Origin: Pedococcus cremeus
GTDB lineage: Bacteria > Actinomycetota > Actinomycetes > Actinomycetales > Dermatophilaceae
Reading direction: 5' to 3'
DNA length: 64,000 bases
NCBI RefSeq assembly: GCF_900111375.1
Contig: NZ_FOHB01000008.1
Span: 207,696-271,695, forward strand
In this document: positions 55,723-63,810 of the stretch, in pieces
Layout: the number at the start of each line of letters is the position of its first letter
Position numbering within the stretch: position 1 is the first letter of the stretch
Notes under the pieces: generated by a model
The model's database searches: none
Told to the model about the DNA's origin: nothing
Seen by the model: the letters and a program-made list of their open reading frames with translations, nothing else
Position numbers and translations under genes: made by a program

Positions 55723-56793
55723 TCAGGTGCTGGTGGCGACCGCGAAGAGCCCGGCAAGTCCGAGGAGATAGAGGACGAGCACGACGAGGGAGTCCACTCC
55801 CATGCCTGCGATTCGCCGACGGGGACGGAACACCAGGCCGGTGGCGTAGACGAGAGTGAGCAGCATGCCGAGGGCGGTGAGGTAGATGTCGGTGGCCTGC
55901 GCCTGAGGCAGGACCGCCTTGCCGGACAGCAGGGTGGCGAGCAGGAACAGGACGGGGAGGAAGGCGTTGCCGCCGAAGATGTCGCTGACCGCGAGCTGGT
56001 AGTCCTCGTTCTTGACCGAGGTGAGTCCTGTGGAGACCTCGGGCAGGGACGTGGCCGCGGCGAGGAAGGTGGCCCCGAACAAGACCCCGGAGAGGCCGAT
56101 GTGCCCTGCCATGGCGTCGCCGCTGCGCTCGAGCACGACGCCCGCCGCAAGGGTGACGACCGCGGCGGCTCCAAAGATGGCTGCCGACCTGGCGGTGCTG
56201 GTGCCCTTGGCGGAGGCGTCCTGCTCCGCCTTCTGCTGGGAGTGTCCTCGGGGCTTCGGCTGGTTGTCCGGCGCCTCGCCCGAGTCGGTCCACGGCAGCG
56301 ACCTGGAGGCCCGCTGCAGGAGCAGCAGCCCGACGACCCAAACGATCGTGATGAGCACTGCGGCGGGGGCGAGCCTGAACCTGACCAGGTTCGAGGGCAG
56401 CTGAGAGCCGGCAATGACCACCGCGAGCACGGCGACCACGAGAACGGCCTCCAGGACGAGGACCAGCGACGCAGCCTGGTAGGTCAGCGGACGCCGGCCT
56501 CGAATCCCGAAGACGTCGAGCACGACCAGGACCACGGTCTGGATGGCGATGCCGCCCAGGATGTTGCCCACCGCCACACCGACGTTCCCCGCCAGCGAGG
56601 CGCTGGTGACGATGGCGATCTCGGGCAGGTTCGTCGCGAGAGCCAGCAGGATGAGCCCCCCGAGGGCGGAGCCGAGGTGCAACCGCGTGGAGAGCACGTC
56701 GGTGTGGTTCGAGAGCTGGATGCCGGCCACCCAGATGGCACCGGCAGCGGCCGCGAAGACGAGCAGCAGGATGGGGAAGGACCAGGAAGACAA
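55723..56793 (-). CDS. Ca2+/cation antiporter (CaCA family)
   Basis: 356 residues with two inverted halves of about five helices. The alpha repeats are GLILLALATNLPEIAIVTSA and FLAAATSLPEVSTGLTSV, both with the acidic residue of the ion-binding site, separated by a hydrophilic loop rich in Gln/Lys (about 175-200). The likely role is exchange of Ca2+ for Na+ or H+. Start at ATG 56793. It stands alone, divergent from the DUF1990 gene. Confidence 0.88.
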   Translation of the reverse strand: MSSWSFPILLLVFAAAAGAIWVAGIQLSNHTDVLSTRLHLGSALGGLILLALATNLPEIAIVTSASLAGNVGVAVGNILGGIAIQTVVLVVLDVFGIRGRRPLTYQAASLVLVLEAVLVVAVLAVVIAGSQLPSNLVRFRLAPAAVLITIVWVVGLLLLQRASRSLPWTDSGEAPDNQPKPRGHSQQKAEQDASAKGTSTARSAAIFGAAAVVTLAAGVVLERSGDAMAGHIGLSGVLFGATFLAAATSLPEVSTGLTSVKNEDYQLAVSDIFGGNAFLPVLFLLATLLSGKAVLPQAQATDIYLTALGMLLTLVYATGLVFRPRRRIAGMGVDSLVVLVLYLLGLAGLFAVATST

Positions 56794-56918
56794 GGCGGCT
56801 CCGTAGCGAAGAGGTCGAGAGGCTTTGTGCTACCCAGAAATAGTTGCACTCATGCAAGTAAATGGCGCGTCGGATGCGACCCGCAGTCGGCGAGTCGTGG
56901 CATCGTGGTCTGCCAGCC

Positions 56919-57467
56919 ATGAAGCACCGCACGGATGTCCAGCCGCTGTCAGCGTCGCGACTCGAAGAGTTGCAGGCTGCGCCTCTGACGTATGCCGCTG
57001 TGGGCGCCACAGCGTCCGCGTCACCTCCCGGCTACGCCTGCGTGCACCTCTCCCGGATCTTGCGACGGCGCGACTTCGAGTCCGCTGTGGAGGACCTCAT
57101 GACGTGGCGGGTCCACCGGCGAGCGGGTTTGGGGGTGGCAGCCTCCGGCTCCGCTCAGCCGGACACCGTCGTGGACATGCGCCTCGGTCTCGGGGCACTG
57201 GCGGTTCGCATTCCCTGTCGGGTGGTCTACGTCGTCGACGAGCCCGACCGCCGGGGCTTCGCGTACGGCACGCTCCCGGGCCACCCGGAGACGGGCGAGG
57301 AAGTCTTTCTCCTGCACCGGCATTCCGACGGCCACGTCGAGCTCACCATCACGGCCTTCTCCCGCCCGGCGACCCTGTTGGCTCGAGCGGGCGGCCCATT
57401 CGCGCGGTGGGTTCAGATGGCAATGACCAAGCGGTACCTCGCAGCCGCCGACCAGCTCGCGAGGTGA
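56919..57467 (+). CDS. DUF1990 family protein
   Basis: 182 residues. Core features of DUF1990: LTYAAVGATASASPPGYACVHLSRILRRR at the N-terminus (YAAVGAT in place of YxxVGaT), VVYVVDEPDRRGFAYGTLPGHPETGEE in the middle, and FSRPATLLARAGGP near the end. The function is unknown; a SRPBCC-like fold is reported for the family. ATG 56919 preferred; the frame opens at 56862. Confidence 0.85.
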   Translation: MKHRTDVQPLSASRLEELQAAPLTYAAVGATASASPPGYACVHLSRILRRRDFESAVEDLMTWRVHRRAGLGVAASGSAQPDTVVDMRLGLGALAVRIPCRVVYVVDEPDRRGFAYGTLPGHPETGEEVFLLHRHSDGHVELTITAFSRPATLLARAGGPFARWVQMAMTKRYLAAADQLAR

Positions 57468-57552
57468 GCCGACCCCGTCCGCTGCGGAGCCGGCGGGAGG
57501 TGTGGCGAGGTACGGTGCTTGCTGTCGCTGTCGATCGGCCCGGGGGAGGGGT

Positions 57553-58233
57553 GTGGCGGCCCAGCAGCCCGTGGTGCTCGACCTGCCGTTCCACGGCTTG
57601 TGGTTGGCACGTCGGAGCCCTGCCCGTCGGGTCCCGAGCCACGGGACACACGCGTTCGGGGTGACCTACGCGATCGACTTCGTCGCGGTCGACCGCGACG
57701 GACTCCCGGCTCCGCGGACGTGGCGGACCGCCTTCTCGGTCGAGCCCCCCGAGGGCTTCCGGAGCTTCGGCGCACCGATCCTCGCGCCAGTCTCGGGGAC
57801 GGTGGTGGAGACCCATGACGGCGAGCCCGACCATGAGGCGCGCAGATCTCAGCTCGCCCTCGTGCCCTACATGCTCGGCCAGGCGAAGCGGGCCCGCGCT
57901 GGTGCCGCAGCGATCGCCGGCAACCACGTCGTGATCGCGCAGCATGGCCGCGGACCGTTCGTGCTGCTCGCGCACCTGCGCCGGGGAACGGTCCGTGTGG
58001 CACCGGGCGACACGGTCGTGGTCGGCGAACGGCTCGGCGAGTGCGGCAACTCCGGGAACAGCACCCAGCCGCACGTGCACGTCCAGGTCACCGATTCCAC
58101 GGACTGGCCGCGGGCACGGGGCCTCCCGATGGTGTTCCGGCGCCCGCGGTCCGGGCCTCCCCGAGCATCCGATGAGCAGACCTGGATGCCGGACGAGTCG
58201 GAGATCGTCGACGCCGGCGCGGCCGCTGGCTAG
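57553..58233 (+). CDS. M23-family metallopeptidase
   Basis: 226 residues. LysM-like or signal sequence is absent, so it may be intracellular or leaderless. Peptidase M23 marks: HAFGVTYAIDFVAVD (first metal-ligand region), SFGAPILAPVSGTVVETHDGEPD, NHVVIAQHGRGPFVLLAHLRRGTV and the HxH pair in QPHVHVQV. GTG 57553 has GGGGGAGG upstream. Lack of an export signal is odd for a peptidoglycan hydrolase. Confidence 0.82.
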   Translation: MAAQQPVVLDLPFHGLWLARRSPARRVPSHGTHAFGVTYAIDFVAVDRDGLPAPRTWRTAFSVEPPEGFRSFGAPILAPVSGTVVETHDGEPDHEARRSQLALVPYMLGQAKRARAGAAAIAGNHVVIAQHGRGPFVLLAHLRRGTVRVAPGDTVVVGERLGECGNSGNSTQPHVHVQVTDSTDWPRARGLPMVFRRPRSGPPRASDEQTWMPDESEIVDAGAAAG

Positions 58234-58307
58234 CATGCCGCTGTCGCGACCTCGGCAGAGACGCTGTGCGGGCTGAAACGTCGACCAGACCCGACGAGGT
58301 GACCCGC

Positions 58308-59069
58308 ATGCATCCGACCCTGACCCGACTCGACGACCTGGCCCGAGCCCTTGCTGACGACGACGCCGTTCTGGCCGTGCTCGGCCTCGGCTCGGCCGGC
58401 GTGGAGCACAACCGCTTCGACGACCACTCCGACATCGACTTCTGGCTGGTGGTCTCCGACCGCTCGGCCAAGCAGCGCTACCTCGACGACCTGCGCTGGC
58501 TCTCCGGTCTCGGTGGAAGCATCGCCTACAGCTTCGTCAACGACCCCAACGGTCGCAAGGCGCTCCTCGCCGACGGGCTGTTCCTCGAGTACGCCGTCTT
58601 CACCCCGCAGGAGCTCGGCCGCTTGGCCTTCACCGGCGCCCGCGTGGTGTGGCAACGCCGCGGCATACCGCTCGGGCTCGAAGAGCATCCGGCACCGTCG
58701 GGGTCCACGGCGATCGACACGGTCGACTTCCACGTGAACGAGGCCCTGACGAACCTGTTCGTCGGACTGCACCGCGAGCTGCGCGGCGAGCGCCTGACGG
58801 CCTTCCGGTTCATCCAGGTCTACGCGGTCGACCGCGTGCTGGCCCTGCTGCGCCTGGACACCAACCGGCGGTGGGTGCAGCCGGACCCCTTCGAGGCCAC
58901 CCGTCGCGTCGAGGCCTCATTCGGCGACGTGCCCATCGATGCCCTGGTGGCGGGCTACGACCACAACCGCGCGGCCGCCCAGGCGACCCTCGGCTGGCTC
59001 ACGCAGCACTACGACACCGACCCGGCCATCGTCGACGCGGTTCGCGCCCTGCTGGCGACCACCGGCTGA
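58308..59069 (+). CDS. Nucleotidyltransferase-fold protein
   Basis: 253 residues. The N-terminal pol-beta nucleotidyltransferase motif is GLGSAGVEHNRFDDHSDIDFWLVV, seen here as LGSAG and then HSDIDFWLVV, giving the GS and DxD catalytic residues. C-terminal part is helical (GLHRELRGERLTAFRFIQ). Possible roles include antibiotic nucleotidylation or an orphan enzyme; none can be chosen. ATG 58308 with GAGG upstream; a GTG at 58266 is in frame. Confidence 0.8.
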   Translation: MHPTLTRLDDLARALADDDAVLAVLGLGSAGVEHNRFDDHSDIDFWLVVSDRSAKQRYLDDLRWLSGLGGSIAYSFVNDPNGRKALLADGLFLEYAVFTPQELGRLAFTGARVVWQRRGIPLGLEEHPAPSGSTAIDTVDFHVNEALTNLFVGLHRELRGERLTAFRFIQVYAVDRVLALLRLDTNRRWVQPDPFEATRRVEASFGDVPIDALVAGYDHNRAAAQATLGWLTQHYDTDPAIVDAVRALLATTG

Positions 59070-59092
59070 CGAGGCCGGGCCGGGCGGGTGGC

Positions 59093-60295
59093 TCAGCCGG
59101 CCGCAGCCAGCAGGTCGGGTCCGAAGACCTCGTAGCGGATCTGGCTCGCGGGCACGCCACGACGCACGAGTCCAGCACGAACCTTGCGCATGAAGGGCAG
59201 GGGGCCGCACATGAACACGTCGGCGTCGGTGGTGAGGGGCACCTCGTCGAGGTCCATGAACCCGCTGCGCGCTCCACGCAGGCGGCCGATGGCGTCGACG
59301 TCCTCGTACCAGGTGTGCACGACCGCGTCGCCGAGGGACTGCAGCGAGGTGCTGGTGGACTCGAAGAGCGGGTGGCTGGCTGCCGAGCGGTCGGCGTGCA
59401 CCACCGTCACCGGACGGGAGGTGCCGCGCGCGGCGAGGTCGTCGAGGATCGCCGCCACGGGGGTGATGCCGACACCGGCGCTGATGAGGAGCAGAGGCGC
59501 AGCGCGCTCCTCCAGGACCATGTCGCCTGCGGGCGGACCCACCTCGAGCAGGTCCCCGACCGCGACCCGGTCGTGGAGGTGGGACGACACCGCGCCATCG
59601 GGAGCTCCGCCGACGCCGCGCACCCGCCGCACGGTGATCTGGAGGGTGTTGGGGCGGTAGCCGGTCGAGACGGTGTACTGACGGGGCTGGCGGGTCCCGT
59701 CGGGAAGAGTGACGGCCACGGAGACGTACTGCCCCGGCTGGTGGGACGGCACCGGGCGCTCGTCGGTCGGCGCGAGGAGGAGGGTGACCGTGTCGAGCGC
59801 CTCGTCGACGCGGTCGACGACCTCGTAGTCGCGCCAGGCCAGCAGCGGGTCGACGCCCGCCTGCTTGTAGAGCCTTGCCTCCTCGGCGATGAGCTCGGTG
59901 GCGAACAGCCAGTAGACCTCCTCCCACGCCGCAGCCACCTCGGGCGTGACCGCCTCGCCCACCACCTCGGCGACGGCGCCCATCAGGTGGTGACCCACGA
60001 TCGGGTACTGGCCGCGATGGATCCCCAGCGACACGTGCTTGTGGGCGATCCGCTCCATCACCGGCCGGAAGTCACGGCCCTGCGGATCGATCAGGTGCGT
60101 TGCGTAGGCGACGACCGCCGAGGCCAGGGCCCGGCGCTGGTCGCCGTTCGCCTGGTTGCCCATGTTGAACAGGCTGAGGAGCTCGGGGTGCGCCTCGAAC
60201 ATGGAGGGGTAGAAACGGGACGTGATCTGCACGGCGTGCTCGGCCACGACGGGGGCGGTGGCGCGGACGATGGTTTCTGACTGTGGGGACAGCAT
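59093..60295 (-). CDS. hmp: Flavohaemoglobin (nitric oxide dioxygenase)
   Basis: 400 residues: globin domain (1-140) with Tyr in RFYPSMFEAH, Gln in NQANGDQRRALA and proximal His in HKHVSLGI; FAD domain with RQYTVSTG and the GDLLEVGPPAGD stretch; NAD domain with GVGITPVAAIL and MCGPLPFM. It oxidises NO to nitrate with O2 and NAD(P)H. Start at 60295. A palindrome sits about 49 bases upstream, a likely NO-responsive operator. Neighbouring genes are unrelated. Confidence 0.95.
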   Translation of the reverse strand: MLSPQSETIVRATAPVVAEHAVQITSRFYPSMFEAHPELLSLFNMGNQANGDQRRALASAVVAYATHLIDPQGRDFRPVMERIAHKHVSLGIHRGQYPIVGHHLMGAVAEVVGEAVTPEVAAAWEEVYWLFATELIAEEARLYKQAGVDPLLAWRDYEVVDRVDEALDTVTLLLAPTDERPVPSHQPGQYVSVAVTLPDGTRQPRQYTVSTGYRPNTLQITVRRVRGVGGAPDGAVSSHLHDRVAVGDLLEVGPPAGDMVLEERAAPLLLISAGVGITPVAAILDDLAARGTSRPVTVVHADRSAASHPLFESTSTSLQSLGDAVVHTWYEDVDAIGRLRGARSGFMDLDEVPLTTDADVFMCGPLPFMRKVRAGLVRRGVPASQIRYEVFGPDLLAAAG

Positions 60296-60343
60296 GCGAC
60301 GGCTCTTTCCACATCGACTGGGTGACGGGCGTCCGCAAATTAG

Positions 60344-60359
60344 CACGGGTATATCCGTG
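60344..60359. promoter_or_regulatory. Palindrome upstream of hmp
   Basis: CACGGGTATATCCGTG: 5-bp arms CACGG/CCGTG around GTATAT, in an AT-rich patch. It could be an NsrR-type or other NO-responsive site; no regulator gene is adjacent. Confidence 0.5.
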
Positions 60360-60560
60360 AAAAATAATTGGGTATGCCGCGCGACCGACCCAGCGTTCAC
60401 GGATCGTCGCCGGGCTCCCCCACCCGATCTCGGTGCTCCCCACGGCAGGGCGTCGCCCTCCCTGTCGCGCCGGCCGGCGGTGGGCGGCACCATGGCCACC
60501 GCATCCGTCGGCAATCTGACGGCTTGCAGGCGTTGAGGGTCGCGAACCTCGGGGGGCAGG

Positions 60561-60959
60561 GTGCGTACGGTGACGAGAGTGGTGCTGTCCCTGGTGGCGC
60601 TGGGCGGCGTCGTCGCAGGCTTCAGCGGTCGGCCGGAAGGCTGGGCGGCTGTCGCACTGGCATTGCTGGCGCTGGGTGGGCACGCCTATGCAGAGCACGT
60701 CCGGCGGACGGGGACCGGCGGCGGAAGTGGGCTCCGGGTGTACTCGTTCGGGTTCGCGGCTGCGCTGGTGGTCGCCGCAGTGGCGCTGTGGGTGCTGGCC
60801 GTCAGTGGTGGACCCGATCATCGTGGCGCGTACACCGGTCTGGCCATCCTGTGGACGCTGTTGGCCAGCGGTGCTGTTCTCCTGCTGTGGGGCGTGGAGC
60901 GTCGGCTCTCTGCGTCGCGCCAGGGCAGCGAGGAGGAGAACCCGGCCCACAACGGATGA
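60561..60959 (+). CDS. Small membrane protein of unknown function
   Basis: 132 residues with four hydrophobic segments in two pairs (VVLSLVALGGVVAGF, AAVALALLALGGHAY, then FAAALVVAAVALWVLAV and LAILWTLLASGAVLLLW) and a charged C-terminus. GTG start with a G-rich upstream stretch. Not recognised. It is followed by two 64-residue membrane proteins in the same direction. Confidence 0.6.
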   Translation: MRTVTRVVLSLVALGGVVAGFSGRPEGWAAVALALLALGGHAYAEHVRRTGTGGGSGLRVYSFGFAAALVVAAVALWVLAVSGGPDHRGAYTGLAILWTLLASGAVLLLWGVERRLSASRQGSEEENPAHNG

Positions 60960-61090
60960 CCGAGGACCTCCCGGCAGATGGTGCCCCGAACGTCCGGGAA
61001 GTCATGTCTGCGGTTGTCTGCCAGAGGTGCTCCCCGTCTGCGAAACTGGGGACGGCGGCACTGCGTCGTCGGGGGGACGGAGGTGCACAG

Positions 61091-61285
61091 ATGAGTGGCT
61101 ACACCGTCATGGGGGTGCTGATGGTGGCGGGCCTCCTCCTGGCCATCGTGGGCAGCCTGGTCGGGTTGCTGGTCGTGCTCCTCATGGGGCGGCGCGGCCG
61201 CAACGGCAACTGGGACGCGCACCCGCCCCGCGACCACCTGAGGCTTCGTGCCGGCGGTGGGCTGGGGCGCGGCTCGTCCCACTGA
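61091..61285 (+). CDS. 64-residue membrane protein, twin 1
   Basis: One N-terminal helix (VLMVAGLLLAIVGSLVGLLVVLLMG), then a hydrophilic tail ending RAGGGLGRGSSH. GGAGG lies eight bases before ATG 61091. An in-frame ATG at 60956 overlapping the previous stop (ATGA) would give 109 residues. It has the same length and a similar tail as the next gene. Confidence 0.65.
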   Translation: MSGYTVMGVLMVAGLLLAIVGSLVGLLVVLLMGRRGRNGNWDAHPPRDHLRLRAGGGLGRGSSH

Positions 61286-61322
61286 ACAACCCGTCAGTCA
61301 GGCATCGTCAGAGGGAGTGTTG

Positions 61323-61517
61323 ATGGATCCGGTCTTCGCCACCGAGGTGGCTGTCGTGGGGGTGGCCGCAGTAGGCGTGTTGGCGCTGGTCGTGCGATCG
61401 GTCTTGCGACGGCGGCGCCATGGCCGTGAGGACGAGGACTGGTCCGAGGACGTCGAGCCCGGCAAGGTGAAGATGCGCCCCGGGGCCGGGTGGGGCAACG
61501 GCGGGTCCTGGCACTGA
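61323..61517 (+). CDS. 64-residue membrane protein, twin 2
   Basis: One N-terminal helix (VAVVGVAAVGVLALVVRSVL), a charged stretch RRRRHGREDEDWSEDVEPG, and a tail ending RPGAGWGNGGSWH. It is of equal length to the preceding gene and shares the R-x-G-x-G-x-G-x-GGS-x-H ending. GAGGGAG precedes ATG 61323. Function unknown. Confidence 0.65.
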   Translation: MDPVFATEVAVVGVAAVGVLALVVRSVLRRRRHGREDEDWSEDVEPGKVKMRPGAGWGNGGSWH

Positions 61518-61540
61518 GACCCGTCAGGGACTGAACCCGG

Positions 61541-62419
61541 TCAGGACGGCAGGTCCGGCGTGGCCCGGACGAAGTCGACGAAGCGGGCCGCTGCCGGGGC
61601 GAGCGGCCGGTCGCTGCGCCACGTCAGGCCGATGGTGCGCCGTGCCGCGGCCGAGGTGAGCGGGATGCCGATGCTGCCGGTCTGCCCGGCGAACTGCTCC
61701 GGCACCAGCGCCACGCCCAGCCCTGCCGCGACCAGGCCCTCGATGGTGGCCAGGTCGGCGCTCTCGAACGAGATGGTCGGGGAGACCCCGGCGTCGGTGA
61801 GCAGGCCCTCGACCAGGGAGCGGTAGCCGAACCCGACCGGGGTGGTGATGAGCTCCTCGTCGGCCAGCTCCCTCAGCGCGATCCGCTTGCGGCTTCGCAG
61901 CCGGTGAGTCGGCGGTACGGCGAGGACGAGACGCTCCTGCTGCAGCGGCACCCAGCCGTGGTCGGAGTCGCCGAGCGGCGAGGTGATGGCCAGCTCGGCT
62001 GCGCCGGACACCAGGTCGCGCCGGATCTCGTGCGCGGGCTCCTGCCGGAGCACGACCCGCACTGCCGGCGCGTGCTCGTGGAAGGCGCGCAGCAGTCGCG
62101 GCACCAGTGACGTGGCCATGGAGTCCAGGAAGGCGAGCCGGACGACACCGGTGTCCGGGTCGAGCCGTCCGGCCAGCTCGGCGCGCATCCGCTCCCACCG
62201 CTCGGTCACGTCCCGGGCCGCCTCGACGACCAGCTCGCCGTTCGGGTTCAGCTCGACTCCGGTCGGCACCCGTTCGAACAGCCGGGTGCCCAGCTCGTCC
62301 TCCACGCGCGCCAGCGCGCGGGACAGCGTCGGTTGGCTGATGCCGAGCGCGGCCGCGGTGTCCGTCACATGCAGTTGCGCAGCCAGGGCGAGAACCCACT
62401 CGAGGTCCCTGATCAACAC
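61541..62419 (-). CDS. LysR-family transcriptional regulator
   Basis: 292 residues from GTG 62419: the reading M-L-I-R-D-L-E-W at the start matches family N-termini. Helix-turn-helix: AAALGISQPTLSRALARVEDELGTRLFER. The C-terminal periplasmic-binding-like domain binds an unknown ligand. It is divergent from an MFS transporter, with a palindrome between, so it most likely controls that gene. In-frame ATGs at 62431 and 62437 lie inside the palindrome and would be awkward starts. Confidence 0.88.
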   Translation of the reverse strand: MLIRDLEWVLALAAQLHVTDTAAALGISQPTLSRALARVEDELGTRLFERVPTGVELNPNGELVVEAARDVTERWERMRAELAGRLDPDTGVVRLAFLDSMATSLVPRLLRAFHEHAPAVRVVLRQEPAHEIRRDLVSGAAELAITSPLGDSDHGWVPLQQERLVLAVPPTHRLRSRKRIALRELADEELITTPVGFGYRSLVEGLLTDAGVSPTISFESADLATIEGLVAAGLGVALVPEQFAGQTGSIGIPLTSAAARRTIGLTWRSDRPLAPAAARFVDFVRATPDLPS

Positions 62420-62429
62420 ACCCAGCAGC

Positions 62430-62444
62430 ATACGCATTGCGTAT
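62430..62444. promoter_or_regulatory. Palindromic operator between LysR gene and MFS gene
   Basis: ATACGCATTGCGTAT: 7-bp perfect arms around one base, fitting a LysR T-N11-A core. It lies 10 bases from the chosen LysR start and 57 from the MFS start. Confidence 0.65.
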
Positions 62445-62501
62445 GAAGAAAACGCATTGGCGTCATTGGACGTATGGCAACGTCCAGCGGACAGTGGCTC
62501 T

Positions 62502-63740
62502 GTGACCGCCAGCCCTGCAACCACGTCCGTCGACGACACCGCACTGGGGTACCGCGCCGGCACCGCCGACTTCCGTCGTGTCGTGGCCTCGTTGTTCGCC
62601 GCCGGGGTCGCCACGTTCGCGCTGCTCTACAGCACTCAGGCGCTGCTCCCGGAGCTGGCGGACCAGTTCGGTGTCTCGTCCGCGACGAGCACCTTGTCGC
62701 TCTCGGTCACCACGGTCGGGCTCGGGATCGCGCTGCTGGTGGCCGGCCCGCTGTCCGAGCGGGTCGGTCGCACCCGCCTGATCCACCTGTCGCTGGGCGC
62801 CGCCACCGTGGTGGCCGCCGCGTGCGCCCTCGCGCCCACGTGGCACGTCCTGTTGCTCCTGCGGCTGTTGCAGGGCGTGGTCCTGGCCGGGCTCCCGGCC
62901 GTCGCCACGGCATACCTGCGGGAGGAGCTGCACCCGTCGACGCACGCGCGCGCCGCCGGTCTCTACGTCGGCGGCACCGCGCTGGGCGGCATGACCGGAC
63001 GGCTCGCCACCGGCGCCGTGGGGGAGGTGGCCGGCTGGCGGTGGGCCCTCGGGGCTGCCGCGCTGCTCGGCCTCCTGTGCGCCCTCGTCGTGCGGGTCGC
63101 GCTTCCCGAGTCCCGCCACTTCCAACCGACGGCGGTCGGCCCGCGAGCCCTGGTGCCCATGGCCCGTCGCGCGCTCGGTGACCCCGCACTGCTCGCGCTG
63201 TACGCCATCGGCGCCTGTGCCATGGGCGCTTTCATCGCGGTGTTCAACGGCCTGGGGTTTCGGCTGGCCGCTGCTCCGTTCCACCTCGGCCTGGGTGCCG
63301 CGAGCCTGGTGTTCCTCGTCTACCCCCTGGGCTCCATCGGTTCGACGGTGGGCGGCCGGGTCGCCGACCGCATCGGCCGGCGTGCGGTCGCGCCGCTCGG
63401 CTGCCTCCTCGCGGTCGCCGGGGTGGCGCTGACCCTTCCCTCGTCGCTGCCCTGGATGGTGGCCGGAATCGGGCTGCTGACGGCGGGCTTCTTCGTCGTC
63501 CATGGGGTCGCGAGCGGCTGGGTGCCGGCCCGCGCGCACGCGGGCGGTGTCGCCACCGCGCAGGCCGCCTCCTTCTACCTCTTCGCCTACTACGTCGGCT
63601 CGTCGGTGTTCGGCAGCGTTGCGGGACAGGCGTGGTCGTGGTCGGGCTGGGATGGGGTCGTGGCCCTGTCGGCGGCGCTGCTCGGGGTCGCCGGCGGCCT
63701 CACCCTGCTGCTGCGCCGGACTCCCGCGCTGGTGGGGTGA
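62502..63740 (+). CDS. MFS transporter (drug/metabolite exporter)
   Basis: 412 residues and 12 helices. Loop motifs: GPLSERVGRTRLIHL (loop 2-3) and GGRVADRIGRRAVAPLG (loop 8-9). A short hydrophilic N-terminus precedes helix 1 (VVASLFAAGVATFALLYSTQALLPELA). GTG start at 62502. Divergent from LysR; likely induced by its ligand. Resembles the YnfM/Bcr-like group, but the substrate is unknown. Confidence 0.88.
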   Translation: MTASPATTSVDDTALGYRAGTADFRRVVASLFAAGVATFALLYSTQALLPELADQFGVSSATSTLSLSVTTVGLGIALLVAGPLSERVGRTRLIHLSLGAATVVAAACALAPTWHVLLLLRLLQGVVLAGLPAVATAYLREELHPSTHARAAGLYVGGTALGGMTGRLATGAVGEVAGWRWALGAAALLGLLCALVVRVALPESRHFQPTAVGPRALVPMARRALGDPALLALYAIGACAMGAFIAVFNGLGFRLAAAPFHLGLGAASLVFLVYPLGSIGSTVGGRVADRIGRRAVAPLGCLLAVAGVALTLPSSLPWMVAGIGLLTAGFFVVHGVASGWVPARAHAGGVATAQAASFYLFAYYVGSSVFGSVAGQAWSWSGWDGVVALSAALLGVAGGLTLLLRRTPALVG

Positions 63741-63751
63741 CCAGCGTGCCC

Positions 63752-63783
63752 GCGGGGCCCGCACCTCCTGGTGCGGGCCCCGC
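63752..63783 (+). terminator. Hairpin terminator after the MFS gene
   Basis: 14-bp perfect stem GCGGGGCCCGCACC / GGTGCGGGCCCCGC around TCCT, 12 bases past the stop. It can also serve the convergent gene. Confidence 0.85.
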
Positions 63784-63810
63784 CGAGGTATGCCGTCCGG
63801 GAGACGGGCG

